Assembly (NCBI RefSeq): GCF_030408375.1
Contig: NZ_CP046530.1
Location: 1,426,001-1,490,000, forward strand
DNA length: 64,000 bases
Direction of reading: 5' to 3'
Origin: Corynebacterium afermentans subsp. lipophilum
GTDB taxonomy: Bacteria > Actinomycetota > Actinomycetes > Mycobacteriales > Mycobacteriaceae
Shown here: positions 35,845 through 45,085 of the stretch, piece by piece
Numbering within the stretch: the stretch's first letter is position 1
How the letters are laid out: each line of letters begins with the position of its first letter
Position numbers and translations under genes: made by a program
The notes under the pieces: generated by a model
Databases searched by the model: none
What the model saw: the letters and a program-made list of their open reading frames with translations, nothing else
Told to the model about the DNA's origin: nothing

Positions 35845-36927
35845 ATGCCGCACCCAGCCTTCACGTTCGTTGCGCCGCCCGGCGCCGCGCTCACCGGCCC
35901 GCTCGGCGGGCGGCTTTCTGGCTGGAGCATTCCGATCAAAGACGGCACTGATGTCGCCGGCATGCCCACCACGCACGGCAACCCCGCACGCGCTTACACC
36001 GCGCAGGCGACAGACCCGTTCGCGCAGATGCTTATCGACGCCGGAGCGCGCGTCAGCGCCAAAACCCTCACCTCCGAGCTCGGCGCCACCTGTTACGCCG
36101 AACGCCCCGGTGTGCCCGTGCTGGAATCCCCCGCCTTCCCCGGCTGCACTCCCGGCGGCTCCTCCGCGGGCGCAGCAGTCGTGGTCGCGGACGAAACGAT
36201 GCGCGCCGCCCACGGAACCGACGCCGGCGGCTCGATCCGTGTGCCGGCCGCGGCCTGCGGGGTGGTGGGGTTGAAACTCGGCAGCCGCGATCTGTCCGCC
36301 CACGGGTTTTTCACCCGCAACGTCGGCGACCTGTTCACCTTGACTGGATGGGCGCCGCCAGCCCGGCGGCGGCTGCGCATCGGCGTGCTCACCCGCGGCG
36401 TGTTTGCGGAACCTGAGGTGGCGGAGGGGCGCGGAGCTGACGTCGAGAAGCTTGCTGCTGCCCTTGGCCGCGCCCACGATGTGGTGGAGATTTCCCCCTA
36501 TGCCGAGTCGCGCGAGACGTACGCGCACTTCAGCACCACAATCAAGCGCTCGTTCAAGAATGTGGACCCGATGGACAGCGGCTACATCGCGTGGTTGAAG
36601 GATGAGGCGCACCGCCTACGCCCAGAACAGGTCGCCGCCGCGAAGGCGCACACGCGCGGGTTGCCAGCGTTGCTCCCGGCGCAGTGGGGCGTGGATGCGG
36701 TGCTCTCCCCCACGGTCGCTTTCGATCCGCCCCCGCTCGGCTACTTCCCCTCGTTAAGCCCGGAGGAGAGCTTCCACGCGCAAACCGAATGGTCTCCGTG
36801 GTGTTCGGTATTCAACATGCTGCGCACCCCCGCAATCGCGCTCGCGGGGGTGCATCTGGGCAGCCTGAAGCTCAGCGGCCCGGAGTTACTCGGCCTGGCA
36901 GCGCAGGCCGAGCTGTTGCGCGCTTAG
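35845..36927 (+). CDS. Amidase signature family hydrolase
   Basis: The 360-aa enzyme has the Ser-cisSer-Lys triad of the amidase signature family: Lys in IPIKDG (about residue 32), cis-Ser in PGGSSAGAA (about 109-110) and nucleophilic Ser in [13 protein letters not shown] (about 134). It is shorter than GatA or typical amidases (450-490 aa), with a reduced C-terminal half. TAGACT (35833-35838) lies 6 nt before the ATG, fitting a leaderless mRNA. It is convergent with pyrH (4-bp overlap). M. tuberculosis also has an amidase gene (amiC) near pyrH/tsf. The substrate is unknown. Confidence 0.88.
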   Translation: MPHPAFTFVAPPGAALTGPLGGRLSGWSIPIKDGTDVAGMPTTHGNPARAYTAQATDPFAQMLIDAGARVSAKTLTSELGATCYAERPGVPVLESPAFPGCTPGGSSAGAAVVVADETMRAAHGTDAGGSIRVPAAACGVVGLKLGSRDLSAHGFFTRNVGDLFTLTGWAPPARRRLRIGVLTRGVFAEPEVAEGRGADVEKLAAALGRAHDVVEISPYAESRETYAHFSTTIKRSFKNVDPMDSGYIAWLKDEAHRLRPEQVAAAKAHTRGLPALLPAQWGVDAVLSPTVAFDPPPLGYFPSLSPEESFHAQTEWSPWCSVFNMLRTPAIALAGVHLGSLKLSGPELLGLAAQAELLRA

Positions 36928-37649
36928 GCCACCAGCGTTCCCACCTGCTCGCCGGACACGGCGCGGGCGATGTTGCCCTCCTGCAGCAGGTTGAACACCA
37001 AGATGGGCATGTTGTTGTCCATGCAGAGGCTGAACGCGGTGGCGTCGGCGACCTTCAGGCCGTTTTCGATGACCTCGCGCGGGGAGATCTCGGAGTACAG
37101 CTTCGCGTCCGGGTTCTCGCGCGGGTCGGAGTCGTACACGCCGTCAACGCCCTTGGCCATCAGCAGCACCTCGCAGCCGATCTCCAGCGCGCGCTGGGCG
37201 GCGGTGGTGTCCGTGGAGAAGTACGGCATACCCATGCCGGCGCCGAAGATGACCACACGGCCCTTCTCCAGGTGGCGGGCGGCGCGCAGCGGCAGGTACG
37301 GCTCGGCGATCTGCGCCATGTTAATGGACGTTTGCACGCGGCAGTCCACGCCCATCTGCTGCAAAAAGTCCTGCAGCGCCAGACAATTCATCACCGTGCC
37401 CAGCATGCCCATGTAGTCGGAGCGTGCGCGGTCCATGCCGCGCTGCTGCAGCTCGGCGCCGCGGAAGAAGTTGCCGCCGCCGATGACCACGGCGACCTCG
37501 GTGCCTGCGCGTGCCACGTCAGCGATCTGACGCGCGACGGACTCGACCACGTCCGGATCGATGCCGACCTTGCCTCCGCCGAACATTTCACCGCCCAACT
37601 TCAGCATCACTCGCTTGAAACCTGTGCGGCTGGGATTGAGGTCAGTCAC
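36924..37649 (-). CDS. pyrH: UMP kinase
   Basis: This 241-aa amino-acid-kinase-fold enzyme phosphorylates UMP to UDP in pyrimidine synthesis and is allosterically controlled by GTP and [18 protein letters not shown] and [20 protein letters not shown] are typical. The start is a GTG at 37649 with AAGGAG upstream. It follows tsf after a terminator and has its own 201-bp leader region. Confidence 0.96.
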   Translation of the reverse strand: MTDLNPSRTGFKRVMLKLGGEMFGGGKVGIDPDVVESVARQIADVARAGTEVAVVIGGGNFFRGAELQQRGMDRARSDYMGMLGTVMNCLALQDFLQQMGVDCRVQTSINMAQIAEPYLPLRAARHLEKGRVVIFGAGMGMPYFSTDTTAAQRALEIGCEVLLMAKGVDGVYDSDPRENPDAKLYSEISPREVIENGLKVADATAFSLCMDNNMPILVFNLLQEGNIARAVSGEQVGTLVA

Positions 37650-37759
37650 CGAAATTCGCTCCTTCTGCGCGGCGGGTTGTTCAGATGTTCGCGAACGATT
37701 CTAGACGCGCTTTCGCCCGGGCACCGAAACGTGCGCTCCGGGCTGTGTGCTTGACGACG

Positions 37760-37810
37760 AAGCCCCGCAGACGCCACCCGCCCAACTGGGCGGAAGCGTC
37801 TGCGGGGCTT
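37760..37810 (-). terminator. Intrinsic terminator downstream of tsf
   Basis: AAGCCCCGCAGACGC (37760-37774) pairs perfectly with GCGTCTGCGGGGCTT (37796-37810), with a small GCCC/GGGC hairpin inside the loop. It lies between tsf and pyrH. Confidence 0.88.
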
Positions 37811-37850
37811 GGCCGTGAAGCGCTGCGTTACGGCAGCTTAAGCCTCGAAC

Positions 37851-38669
37851 TTAAGCCTGGCCGACCTCGTAGCGGACGAAGTCCAGGACCTCGATGCCGC
37901 TCTCCTCGGCGAACTGCTTGACGGTCTTCTTGGAGTCAGCCAGGGACGGCTGATCCAGCAGGACAACATCCTTGAAGAAGCCGCCCATGCGGCCCTCGAC
38001 GATCTTGGCGATGGCAGCTTCCGGCTTGCCCTCGTTGCGGGTGATCTCCTCCTGAACCGCGCGCTCCTTCTCAACGACGTCGGCCGGGACGGACTCCTGG
38101 TTGAGGTAGCGGGCCTTCATCGCTGCGATCTGCAGCGCGACCTGGTGTGCGGCCTCAGCGTTGTCGCCGGTGTAGGACACGAGGACGCCGACTGCCGGCG
38201 GCAGGTCTGCAGCCTTCTGGTGCAGGTACTTCGCCACCTGCTCGCCCTCGATGGTGGCGGCGCGGCGCAGCTCGAGCTTCTCGCCGATCTTGGCGGAGAG
38301 GCGCTCCAGGACGTCGTGCGCGGTCTCGCCGTTCACGTCTGCGTTTGCCAGCTCCTCCTGGGAGTTCGCCTTCGCTGCTGCTGCGGCGTCGGCGATCTGC
38401 GCGGCGATGTCCTTGAACTCCTGGTTCTTGGCCACGAAGTCGGTCTCGGAGTTGATCTCGACGATGGTGTTGCCGGAGACGGCGACCAGGCCCTCGAGGG
38501 CGTTGCGCTCTGCGCGCTTGCCCACGTCCTTGGCGCCCTTGATGCGGAGGTTTTCGACGGCCTTATCGAAGTCGCCGCCGGTCTCCTCGAGTGCCTTCTT
38601 GCAGTCGAGCATGCCGGAACCGGTGGTTTCGCGGAGCTTCTTGACGTCAGCAGCAGTGTAGTTCGCCAT
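37851..38669 (-). CDS. tsf: Elongation factor Ts
   Basis: The 272-aa guanine-nucleotide exchange factor regenerates EF-Tu-GTP. The N-terminus [20 protein letters not shown] and [19 protein letters not shown] are the EF-Ts UBA-like domain; the rest is the dimerisation core. It is downstream of rpsB in the universal rpsB-tsf operon, with a hairpin in the gap that may set the S2:EF-Ts ratio. Confidence 0.98.
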   Translation of the reverse strand: MANYTAADVKKLRETTGSGMLDCKKALEETGGDFDKAVENLRIKGAKDVGKRAERNALEGLVAVSGNTIVEINSETDFVAKNQEFKDIAAQIADAAAAAKANSQEELANADVNGETAHDVLERLSAKIGEKLELRRAATIEGEQVAKYLHQKAADLPPAVGVLVSYTGDNAEAAHQVALQIAAMKARYLNQESVPADVVEKERAVQEEITRNEGKPEAAIAKIVEGRMGGFFKDVVLLDQPSLADSKKTVKQFAEESGIEVLDFVRYEVGQA

Positions 38670-38766
38670 AGTGGGCGATCCTCCTCGTGAATGTGTTGCT
38701 AAAAGTGTTCAAACCGTTTCAAGCGTAGCCGACAGTACTCGCTGTGGCACGGCTTGGAGCGGGGGC

Positions 38767-38844
38767 GCACGCGAAACACCCCGCGCCCGCACTGTCCCCG
38801 GGCGTGATGCCGGCGGGCGTGAGCGGAACGCGGGGTGCGCGTGC
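38767..38844 (-). terminator. Hairpin between rpsB and tsf
   Basis: GCACGCG-AAA-CACCCCGCG (38767-38785) pairs with CGCGGGGTGCGCGTGC (38829-38844) across a bulge. No T-run follows on the minus strand, so partial termination or RNA processing is more likely than full termination. Confidence 0.55.
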
Positions 38845-38865
38845 AGGTGGCGTGAGCCGAAAAGC

Positions 38866-39813
38866 TTACGCCTGGGTTGCAGACTCGTCGCCGGACTCGT
38901 TCGCCTTGGTCTCAGCCTGCTCAGCTGCGCGAACAGCGTGCGGCTGCTCAACCTCGGCGACCTCCTGCGGAGCCGCGGACTCAGCTGCGACCGCAGCCTT
39001 CGCTGCGTCAGCTGCGGAAACTTCCTCGGAAGCGGCAGCCTGAGCAGCTGCCTCAGCAGCCTCAGCCTGACGCTTCGCGTCGTTGTCGCCGGCTGCGTCG
39101 CGGGCGGAAGCGAGCTTGCGCTCCTCGCGCTGCTGCTTACCGGCGATGACAGCCTCGCCCACGATGTGGGTGAGCAGCTTCACGGCACCGATAGCGTCGT
39201 CGTTGCCCGGGATCGGGAAGTCGACAACGTCCGGGTCGCAGTTGGTGTCCAGGATGGCAACCACCGGGATGCGCAGCTTCTGCGCCTCGTTGACGGCGAT
39301 GTGCTCCTTGTTGGTGTCCACGATCCACAGCGCGGACGGCGCCTTGGTCATGTCGGCGATGCCGCCCAGCACACGCTCGAGCTTGACGCGCTCGCGGGTG
39401 AGCATGAGGACTTCCTTCTTGCCGCGGCCTGCGTAGCCGTCCTCGGCTGCGTCCATGGCCTGCAGTTCCTTCATGCGGCCGATGCGCTTGGACACGGTCT
39501 GGAAGTTGGTGAGCATGCCGCCCAGCCAGCGGTGCGTCACGTACGGCATGCCGACGCGCTGCGCCTCTTCCTGGATCGGCTCCTGTGCCTGCTTCTTGGT
39601 GCCGACGAACAGGATGGTGCCGCCGTGCGCGACGGTCTCCTTGACAAACTCGTAGGCCTCATCGATGTAGGTCAGCGTCTGCTGCAGGTCAATGATGTAG
39701 ATGCCGTTACGGTCGGTGAAGATGAAGCGGCGCATCTTCGGGTTCCAGCGACGCGTCTGGTGGCCGAAGTGCACACCGGCGTCGAGGAGTTCACGCATGG
39801 TTACAACTGCCAT
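38866..39813 (-). CDS. rpsB: 30S ribosomal protein S2
   Basis: The 315-aa protein starts [20 protein letters not shown] and contains [15 protein letters not shown] and [13 protein letters not shown], all typical S2. After about residue 235 there is an Ala/Glu-rich acidic tail of some 75 residues not present in the E. coli protein but common in corynebacteria. AAGGAG lies 8 nt before the ATG. The upstream region holds a small hairpin (39864-39880) and two DnaA boxes. Confidence 0.98.
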   Translation of the reverse strand: MAVVTMRELLDAGVHFGHQTRRWNPKMRRFIFTDRNGIYIIDLQQTLTYIDEAYEFVKETVAHGGTILFVGTKKQAQEPIQEEAQRVGMPYVTHRWLGGMLTNFQTVSKRIGRMKELQAMDAAEDGYAGRGKKEVLMLTRERVKLERVLGGIADMTKAPSALWIVDTNKEHIAVNEAQKLRIPVVAILDTNCDPDVVDFPIPGNDDAIGAVKLLTHIVGEAVIAGKQQREERKLASARDAAGDNDAKRQAEAAEAAAQAAASEEVSAADAAKAAVAAESAAPQEVAEVEQPHAVRAAEQAETKANESGDESATQA

Positions 39814-40022
39814 GGTTTTGTCTCCTTCGGAGAAAGTAGTTCGGTTAATTGCTTGTCTCACGCGCGGGTTTTTATCCCGCACCCTGGCACCGTGCTCGCC
39901 CTGCACCCTGTGAGAGGGACCGTCGCTGAGCAGGCATTATCCGGCGCGCGTAGTCAGCCCATAAAAGCTGCCCGTGCAACACTACCCTCCCGCGCCCACA
40001 AAACCTAATCTCAACTGCGTCT

Positions 40023-40063
40023 TCTGTGGATAACGTCGGGGCGGGCGGCAAGTTATCCACAGA
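40023..40063. promoter_or_regulatory. Pair of inverted perfect DnaA boxes
   Basis: TGTGGATAA (40025-40033) and TTATCCACA (40053-40061) match the strict DnaA box. They sit in a perfect 12-bp inverted repeat, TCTGTGGATAAC/GTTATCCACAGA, with a 17-bp GC-rich spacer. The site lies between the divergent rpsB and M23 genes, 210 bp upstream of the rpsB start. DnaA binding is inferred from the match. Confidence 0.65.
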
Positions 40064-40113
40064 TTTTCGCCAGCAGGCTAGTTTTCTTGCCTTCTGCGTG
40101 CTCGTATTCACGC

Positions 40114-40653
40114 ATGCGCTTATCGACGATCCTCCGGTCCACCACCGCCCTCATCCTCGCTGCTGCCATTAGCGCCGCCCCGGCCGCTGCCTGGGTGGAC
40201 CCGGCTGCCGGCACCCCGTATCCGGCCGCAGTGTCGCGCCCTGCGGATATCCCGGAGCAGAATTGGAAACCCGGACACCGCGGTGTGGATTTACCCCTGC
40301 GCCTCGGCGCTGACGTGCTGGCGGCAGGCGACGGCGTTGTCGCCTTCGTGGGCGTGGTAGCCGGCACCCCGGTGATCTCCGTCGATCACGCAGGCGGGAT
40401 CCGCACCACGTATCAGCCGGTGCGCTCACCGCTTGCCGTGGGTGACAAGGTGCGCGAAGGCGAACCGATTGGCACCCTCGCGCACGCCCCGGCGGGGTTT
40501 TCCGGATCCCACGACGGTTTGCACTGGGGTGCGCTGGTGGGCAAGGACTCCTACATCGATCCGCTCACGCTGTTGGAAGCGCCGCGGATCCGGCTCAAAC
40601 CCTTAGACGGCTCCACTACGCGCGCGGGTGCGCCTGGTCGTAGACGCGCTTGA
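40114..40653 (+). CDS. Secreted M23 family peptidase (LytM-like)
   Basis: This 179-aa protein has a signal peptide (MRLSTILRSTTALILAAAIS, cleavage near AAA-WV) and an M23 domain with HRGVDLPL (His and Asp zinc ligands) and LHWGALVGKDSYIDPLTLL (final His). A degraded ligand set is possible, since the expected HxH motif reads LHW; it may be an activator of amidases rather than an active endopeptidase. The ATG at 40114 gives the best signal peptide. Its last 38 bp overlap the 3' end of xerC on the other strand. Rv2891 is the positional homologue. Confidence 0.83.
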   Translation: MRLSTILRSTTALILAAAISAAPAAAWVDPAAGTPYPAAVSRPADIPEQNWKPGHRGVDLPLRLGADVLAAGDGVVAFVGVVAGTPVISVDHAGGIRTTYQPVRSPLAVGDKVREGEPIGTLAHAPAGFSGSHDGLHWGALVGKDSYIDPLTLLEAPRIRLKPLDGSTTRAGAPGRRRA

Positions 40654-41509
40654 GCCGCTGCGCGGAGACGTGGGTGTAGATCTGCGTGGTTTGCAGGCTG
40701 GTGTGGCCGAGCATCTCCTGCACCACGCGCAGATCCGCCCCACCTTCGAGCATGTGGGTGGCAGTGGTGTGGCGCAGCGTGTGCGGGCTAACGTGTTCCA
40801 CCCCGGCGCGCTGCCCGGCGCGATCGACTATGCGCCGCACCTGGCGCTGGTCGATGCGCCTGCCGCGGGAGCCTACGAACATCGCCTGCGTATCGGCAGC
40901 GAGTTCTGCGCGGCCGAGCTCGAGCCACTCGGACACGGCCGCAGCCGCTTCGTCGCCGAACGGCACGACGCGCTGCTTGTTGCCCTTGCCGGTGACGTTA
41001 GCGAGGCCGCGGGCAAGGTCCACGTCGCCGAGGTTTAACCCCGTCAGCTCCCCGACGCGGATGCCGGTGGCGTAGAGCAGCTCGAGCATGGCGCGGTCGC
41101 GCAGGTGCTCGGCGGGGTGGGCGTCGTCGGCCGTGCCCGCCTCGACAAGCTCGCCGGCGCGCTCCCCCTTGACCACTGTGGGCAGCGGGCGGTTGACCTT
41201 GGGCGCCTTGAGCCGCGCCGCGGCGTCGGTGCCGATGTCTCCCCGGCGGTAAGCCCAGGAGGAAAAGGCGCGGGCGGCGGCGGTGCGGCGTGCCAGCGTG
41301 GCCCGGCTTTTGCCGGCACTCATCGTGTCCGCGAGCCAGCGCCTCAGCGCGTCGAGGGTGAACGCGTCGAAGGTGTCCGCGTAACCGGCGAGCCCTCTAA
41401 GGTCCGCGACGTAGCCTTTGACCGTGTTCGGGGAGCGGCCGAGGACAAGTTCGGCGTACTCGGCGAAGTCCTCCACCGCCGCCTGCACTTGCCCCAGCTG
41501 TTTACTCAT
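40616..41509 (-). CDS. xerC: Tyrosine recombinase XerC
   Basis: The 297-aa recombinase resolves chromosome dimers at dif with XerD. Catalytic residues are visible as Arg in TGIRVGEL, Lys in GKGNKQR, His-Arg in HTLRHTTATHM, His in LGHTSLQTTQIY and the Tyr nucleophile in QIYTH. Length fits XerC. TACACT (complement of 41518-41523) lies 8 nt before the ATG, suggesting a leaderless mRNA. It lies next to dprA as in mycobacteria. Confidence 0.95.
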   Translation of the reverse strand: MSKQLGQVQAAVEDFAEYAELVLGRSPNTVKGYVADLRGLAGYADTFDAFTLDALRRWLADTMSAGKSRATLARRTAAARAFSSWAYRRGDIGTDAAARLKAPKVNRPLPTVVKGERAGELVEAGTADDAHPAEHLRDRAMLELLYATGIRVGELTGLNLGDVDLARGLANVTGKGNKQRVVPFGDEAAAAVSEWLELGRAELAADTQAMFVGSRGRRIDQRQVRRIVDRAGQRAGVEHVSPHTLRHTTATHMLEGGADLRVVQEMLGHTSLQTTQIYTHVSAQRLKRVYDQAHPRA

Positions 41510-41533
41510 GTCACAGCAGTGTACTCGCTTCCC

Positions 41534-42709
41534 TTAGTCGGGCTGCTCCACCCGCGACCACACCCGCTTGTCGCGCTCCACCAGGCCGCGCTTGGACAGG
41601 TCCATCAGGATGTGCACCGTCAGCGCGATGGACAGCCCCGCATCCGCGGCCACCGCCTCGGCCTCCCTGCCGGTGCGGCCGGCGGGCGGCAGGGCGTCGT
41701 AAATGCGCAGCTCGTTACGGGAGAGCTGCTGGGTCACACTCGGCGGGTACTGCATCTCCATCTGCTCCTCGGCGCTGTACTCGCCGACCGCGGAGAGCTG
41801 CTCGTGGATCTGCCCGGCGTTGAGCACCATTTCCGCCTCGTTGTTCTGGATGGCCAGGTTCGCGCCGAGGGATTGGGCGTCCGTGACCGGACCGGGCACC
41901 GCCATGGCCGTGCGGTTGAACGCGTTGACCCACTTCAGGGTATTCAGCGCCCCGGAGCGAAACGGCGCTTCTACCAGCACGGTGCCCAGTGTCAGGGCGG
42001 CCACGAGGCGGTTTCTGGTGAGGAAGCGGTGCCTGTCTGGCGTGACAGCGGGCGGATATTCCGTCACCAACGCGCCGCCTGTGGCCACCACCCGCTCGAA
42101 AAGCGCCTTGTTCGAACGCGGGTAGTGCTCGCCGGGCCCGCAGGCCGCCACCACCACAGTCGGGGTGCTCACGTCCATGGCGGTCGTGTGCGCGACCGTG
42201 TCGATGCCCAGCGCGCCGCCGGAGACAACCGTGTAGTTGTGCCCGCCCAGTCCCGCAACTAAATCCTTGGTTGCCATGTGCCCGTACTTGGTGGCGTGGC
42301 GCGTGCCCACCACGCCCACGGACTGGGCGAACAGCCCTGCCAGGTTGGTGTTGCCCGCAACCCATAGCGCGTGCGGCGCAATGCCGTCCGGCTGGTGGCT
42401 GGTCTTTCCCGCCGCTCCCGTCTGCTGGCGGCCAAACGAGCACTGAATCGCCTCCGCCGGCCACTGCGGCGACTCCGGGGTAAGCAGCGTGTAGCCGAGG
42501 TCTGCGGCGAACTCGAGGTCTTCGGCCGGGCGGTCCCAGGTGAAGCGGTTCTCGGTCTGGGAAAGCAGGCCGCCGATCCAGGTGGCGCGGGTGCGCACTC
42601 CCTCGGCGATCTCGTCCGCGCTCTTGCCCACACGCAACAGCGCCTGGATGTGGTGCGACGGCCCCTCCACCACACGTGAGAGGTAGGCCCAGGATTCCAA
42701 CGAGGACAT
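41534..42709 (-). CDS. dprA: DNA-processing protein DprA
   Basis: The 391-aa protein has the Rossmann-like DprA domain with SVGVVGTRHATKYG and VVSGGALGIDTVAH, and a C-terminal winged helix (about 325-385). DprA loads RecA on incoming single-stranded DNA in natural transformation, and is widely conserved even where competence is unknown. The ATG directly abuts the comM stop (TAGATG), so translation is coupled. Confidence 0.94.
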   Translation of the reverse strand: MSSLESWAYLSRVVEGPSHHIQALLRVGKSADEIAEGVRTRATWIGGLLSQTENRFTWDRPAEDLEFAADLGYTLLTPESPQWPAEAIQCSFGRQQTGAAGKTSHQPDGIAPHALWVAGNTNLAGLFAQSVGVVGTRHATKYGHMATKDLVAGLGGHNYTVVSGGALGIDTVAHTTAMDVSTPTVVVAACGPGEHYPRSNKALFERVVATGGALVTEYPPAVTPDRHRFLTRNRLVAALTLGTVLVEAPFRSGALNTLKWVNAFNRTAMAVPGPVTDAQSLGANLAIQNNEAEMVLNAGQIHEQLSAVGEYSAEEQMEMQYPPSVTQQLSRNELRIYDALPPAGRTGREAEAVAADAGLSIALTVHILMDLSKRGLVERDKRVWSRVEQPD

Positions 42710-44236
42710 CTACGCCACCTCCTCGTGCTGCAGCTGGTGCTCGCGCATCTCCACGGCGCGGCAGGCGTGGTGGATGTCGGGCTGGTCCATCTCTTCTAAG
42801 TCCGCGAGCGTCCAGGCCAGCTTCAAGCATTTATCCACCCCGCGCTGCGTGATCTTGCCTTCGATCAGCTCTGCCTGCAGCATCGCCATCGCCGCCTCCT
42901 TGGCAGGGAAATACCTGCGGATCAGCGTCGCCGGCACACGGCCGTTGACGTCCTCGTCGCAGCCCGCCTTCGCCCACCGGGTCGCGGCGCGCTCGCGGGC
43001 GGCAGCCACACGCCCCGCGATGCTTCTCGACGGCTCCGCGTCCCTCGGGCTGAGCACCGCCGCGTCGCCAGAGGTGGTCACGAACACGTCCAGTCGGTCC
43101 TTCAGCGGGCCGGAGACGTTGCTTAAGTGGCGCGCCCGCTGCGGGGACTTACACGTGCACTGCCCTTTCACTCGCTGGCACGCGCACGGGTTCGCGGCCA
43201 ACACCAGCTGGAAATCCGCCGGGTAGACCACTTCCCTTTTCGCCCGGGTCAACCGCACCTCGCGTTTTTCCAGCGGGATGCGCAGGGCGTCAAGGACGGG
43301 CGCCGGGATCTCGGAGGCCTCGTCCAAGAACAGCACCCCCCGGTGCGCCTGGCTGACCACACCGGGGGTTGGCGTGCCACCTCCCCCGCCGATCAGCGCC
43401 GCGCGGGTCAACGAGGGGTGCGGGGCGATAAACGGCCGCGTTGCCACTACCCCGCCGCCGGAAACACCCGCCGCGGAGTGGATGGCGGTGACCTCGACCA
43501 TCTCCTGCACGTCCATCGGCGGCAGGATCGACGGAATCCGCTCCGCCAGCATGGACTTTCCCGAGCCCGGCGGGCCGATCATCATCACGTGGTGCCCGCC
43601 AGCCGCGGCCACCTCGAGCGCCTCGCGCTCCTCCGACATCCCCGCCAGGTCTTGAAAGTCCGGCACCGCACGCTGCGGCGCGGCCGCTTCCGGCGCGGTG
43701 GCAGGCTCCAGCTCCGCCTCGCCGGTGATCCACTGCCACACCTGCGCGAGCGAATCCGCCACCAGCACCTCCCGGCGGCCCAGCAGCGCTGCCTCCGCGG
43801 CGTTGGCCCTCGGCACGACGACGGTGCGGATTGGGTCTGCCGCGTCGAATGCGGCGATGAGCATCGGCAGCACGCCTTCGGCCCGTCGCAAAGTCCCGTC
43901 CAGCGCCACCTCGCCGCAGAACATGGTGGATGCGAGCGTGCGCTCCACCCGCGGATCCAGGCTGCCCAGCACCGCCAGTGCGATGGGCAGATCGAAGTGC
44001 GAGCCGGCCTTGGGCAGGTGCGCGGGCGAAAGCGACACCATGATTTTCGTGCGCGGCCACGGCAGCGCCGAATTCGAAATCGCGGTGCGGATGCGCTCGC
44101 GCGACTCTTTCACCGCCGCATCCCCCAGACCCACCATGTGCATGCCGGGCAAACCGGGCCCCACGTTGGCCTCCACCGTGACCAGGCGGGCGGCGACGCC
44201 TTCCACGGTCGCGCTCATCGTGCTAGCAAGCGCCAT
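42710..44236 (-). CDS. comM: Mg-chelatase-like AAA+ ATPase ComM (YifB)
   Basis: The 508-aa protein has an N-terminal Lon-like fold (about 1-170), a P-loop GPPGSGKS, Walker B LFLDEASE, and the C-terminal Mg_chelatase_C domain (about 400-500). A Cys-rich CACQRVKGQCTC sits in the AAA+ lid. In Vibrio ComM is a helicase for branch migration in transformation. The ATG at 44236 overlaps the yraN stop by 14 bp. The operon yraN-comM-dprA is typical of actinobacteria. Confidence 0.94.
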   Translation of the reverse strand: MALASTMSATVEGVAARLVTVEANVGPGLPGMHMVGLGDAAVKESRERIRTAISNSALPWPRTKIMVSLSPAHLPKAGSHFDLPIALAVLGSLDPRVERTLASTMFCGEVALDGTLRRAEGVLPMLIAAFDAADPIRTVVVPRANAAEAALLGRREVLVADSLAQVWQWITGEAELEPATAPEAAAPQRAVPDFQDLAGMSEEREALEVAAAGGHHVMMIGPPGSGKSMLAERIPSILPPMDVQEMVEVTAIHSAAGVSGGGVVATRPFIAPHPSLTRAALIGGGGGTPTPGVVSQAHRGVLFLDEASEIPAPVLDALRIPLEKREVRLTRAKREVVYPADFQLVLAANPCACQRVKGQCTCKSPQRARHLSNVSGPLKDRLDVFVTTSGDAAVLSPRDAEPSRSIAGRVAAARERAATRWAKAGCDEDVNGRVPATLIRRYFPAKEAAMAMLQAELIEGKITQRGVDKCLKLAWTLADLEEMDQPDIHHACRAVEMREHQLQHEEVA

Positions 44237-44621
44237 CTTCCACCCCCGGGAACCGGCGCAGGATGTAATCCTCGCCGTCGAAGACCACCTCGACCACGTC
44301 AAAGCGGATCGGGCGGTACTGGCCCTGCGAATGCTTGTCCAGCCACTGCGCCGCACACCGGCGCATGGTGTTGAGCTTCTTCGTGGTCACCGCCTCCGCG
44401 GCGCCGAACGCGGTGCCGCGGCGGGACTTCACCTCCACGAAAACGACGGTGCCGTCCTCGTCCTCAACCACAGCGTCGATCTCGCCAGCCCGCATGCGTT
44501 GCCGGTGGCCCAACAGCGTGTAGCCCTCGTCCTCGTACCACCTGATGGCGGCGAGTTCGCCCGCCCTGCCCAGCTCCCACTGGTCCTGATAATTCACCTG
44601 CACGGTGCCTCCCCGTTTCAT
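44223..44621 (-). CDS. yraN: YraN family (UPF0102) endonuclease-fold protein
   Basis: The 132-aa protein shows the restriction-endonuclease-like motif: GEIDAVVEDEDGTVVFVEVKSR with Glu/Asp/Glu-x-Lys residues, and KLNTMRRCAAQWL following. UPF0102 proteins are predicted Holliday-junction-resolvase-like nucleases; their role is not established. Upstream lies a 464-bp region with no gene but a repeat element. Confidence 0.9.
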   Translation of the reverse strand: MKRGGTVQVNYQDQWELGRAGELAAIRWYEDEGYTLLGHRQRMRAGEIDAVVEDEDGTVVFVEVKSRRGTAFGAAEAVTTKKLNTMRRCAAQWLDKHSQGQYRPIRFDVVEVVFDGEDYILRRFPGVEDGAC

Positions 44622-44692
44622 AGAGTTGCCAAAAATGTTGGTCCTCTATCAGACGCAGAAGGCCCCGCCACGGTTCCATGGCGCGGGCAGTT

Positions 44693-45069
44693 TTTGTAAA
44701 ACTCGGCCGGCACCAATGATTGCCAGTCACCCACTATGCAGCTGCATAGCGGCGAGACGTCGGCCGTCGTAAAAGTTGACATTTTGCCGAAATCGACCCT
44801 CGGCGACCTGCGGAAATGTCGGGCAATCGTCAGATCTTGCGAGATTCGGAAGGTGGCCGGCGCTTACAAACTCCACATTGCGGACAACCCAGCCGCCACC
44901 AATGGTTGGTCGGCACCCACTATGCAGCTGCATAGCGGTGGGTGGTGTTCCCTCGTAAAAGTTTATATTCTGCCGAAATCGGCTCTCAGCCACCCACACT
45001 TACCGTCGCCTAAACCGGAAACTGTTCACAACCACCTGACGCAAAGCGCGACACGCCGAGTTTTACAAA
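44693..45069. mobile_element. 377-bp non-coding element with 15-bp terminal inverted repeats (MITE-like)
   Basis: TTTGTAAAACTCGGC at 44693-44707 is the exact reverse complement of GCCGAGTTTTACAAA at 45055-45069. Inside are two units about 186 bp apart, each with CACCAATG-TTG, the perfect 16-bp palindrome CTATGCAGCTGCATAG (44734-44749 and 44920-44935), then TCGTAAAAGTT and TGCCGAAATCG. A 90-codon open frame on the minus strand (44727-44999) mirrors the duplication with two RFRQN-(V/I)-NFY-(D/E)-G...AMQLHSG segments, but I do not call it a gene. No target duplication is seen. Mobility is inferred. Confidence 0.6.
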
Positions 45070-45085
45070 CGGATCGCCGCGAGCA

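Noticed and set aside
42824..42842. TTATCCACC near-match to a DnaA box in comM, and another in infB near 6747
   Set aside because: Single mismatched boxes inside coding sequence, not paired, and expected by chance.
44641..44692. Hairpin CCCGCCA/TGGCGCGGG followed by TTTTT near the yraN start
   Set aside because: It would terminate plus-strand transcription, but both flanking genes are on the minus strand; pairing is also imperfect.
44727..44999. 90-codon minus-strand frame inside the 377-bp element
   Set aside because: It has an internal duplication that follows the DNA repeat, no clear ribosome binding site, and lies between terminal inverted repeats; kept as an open question in the finding, not as a gene.
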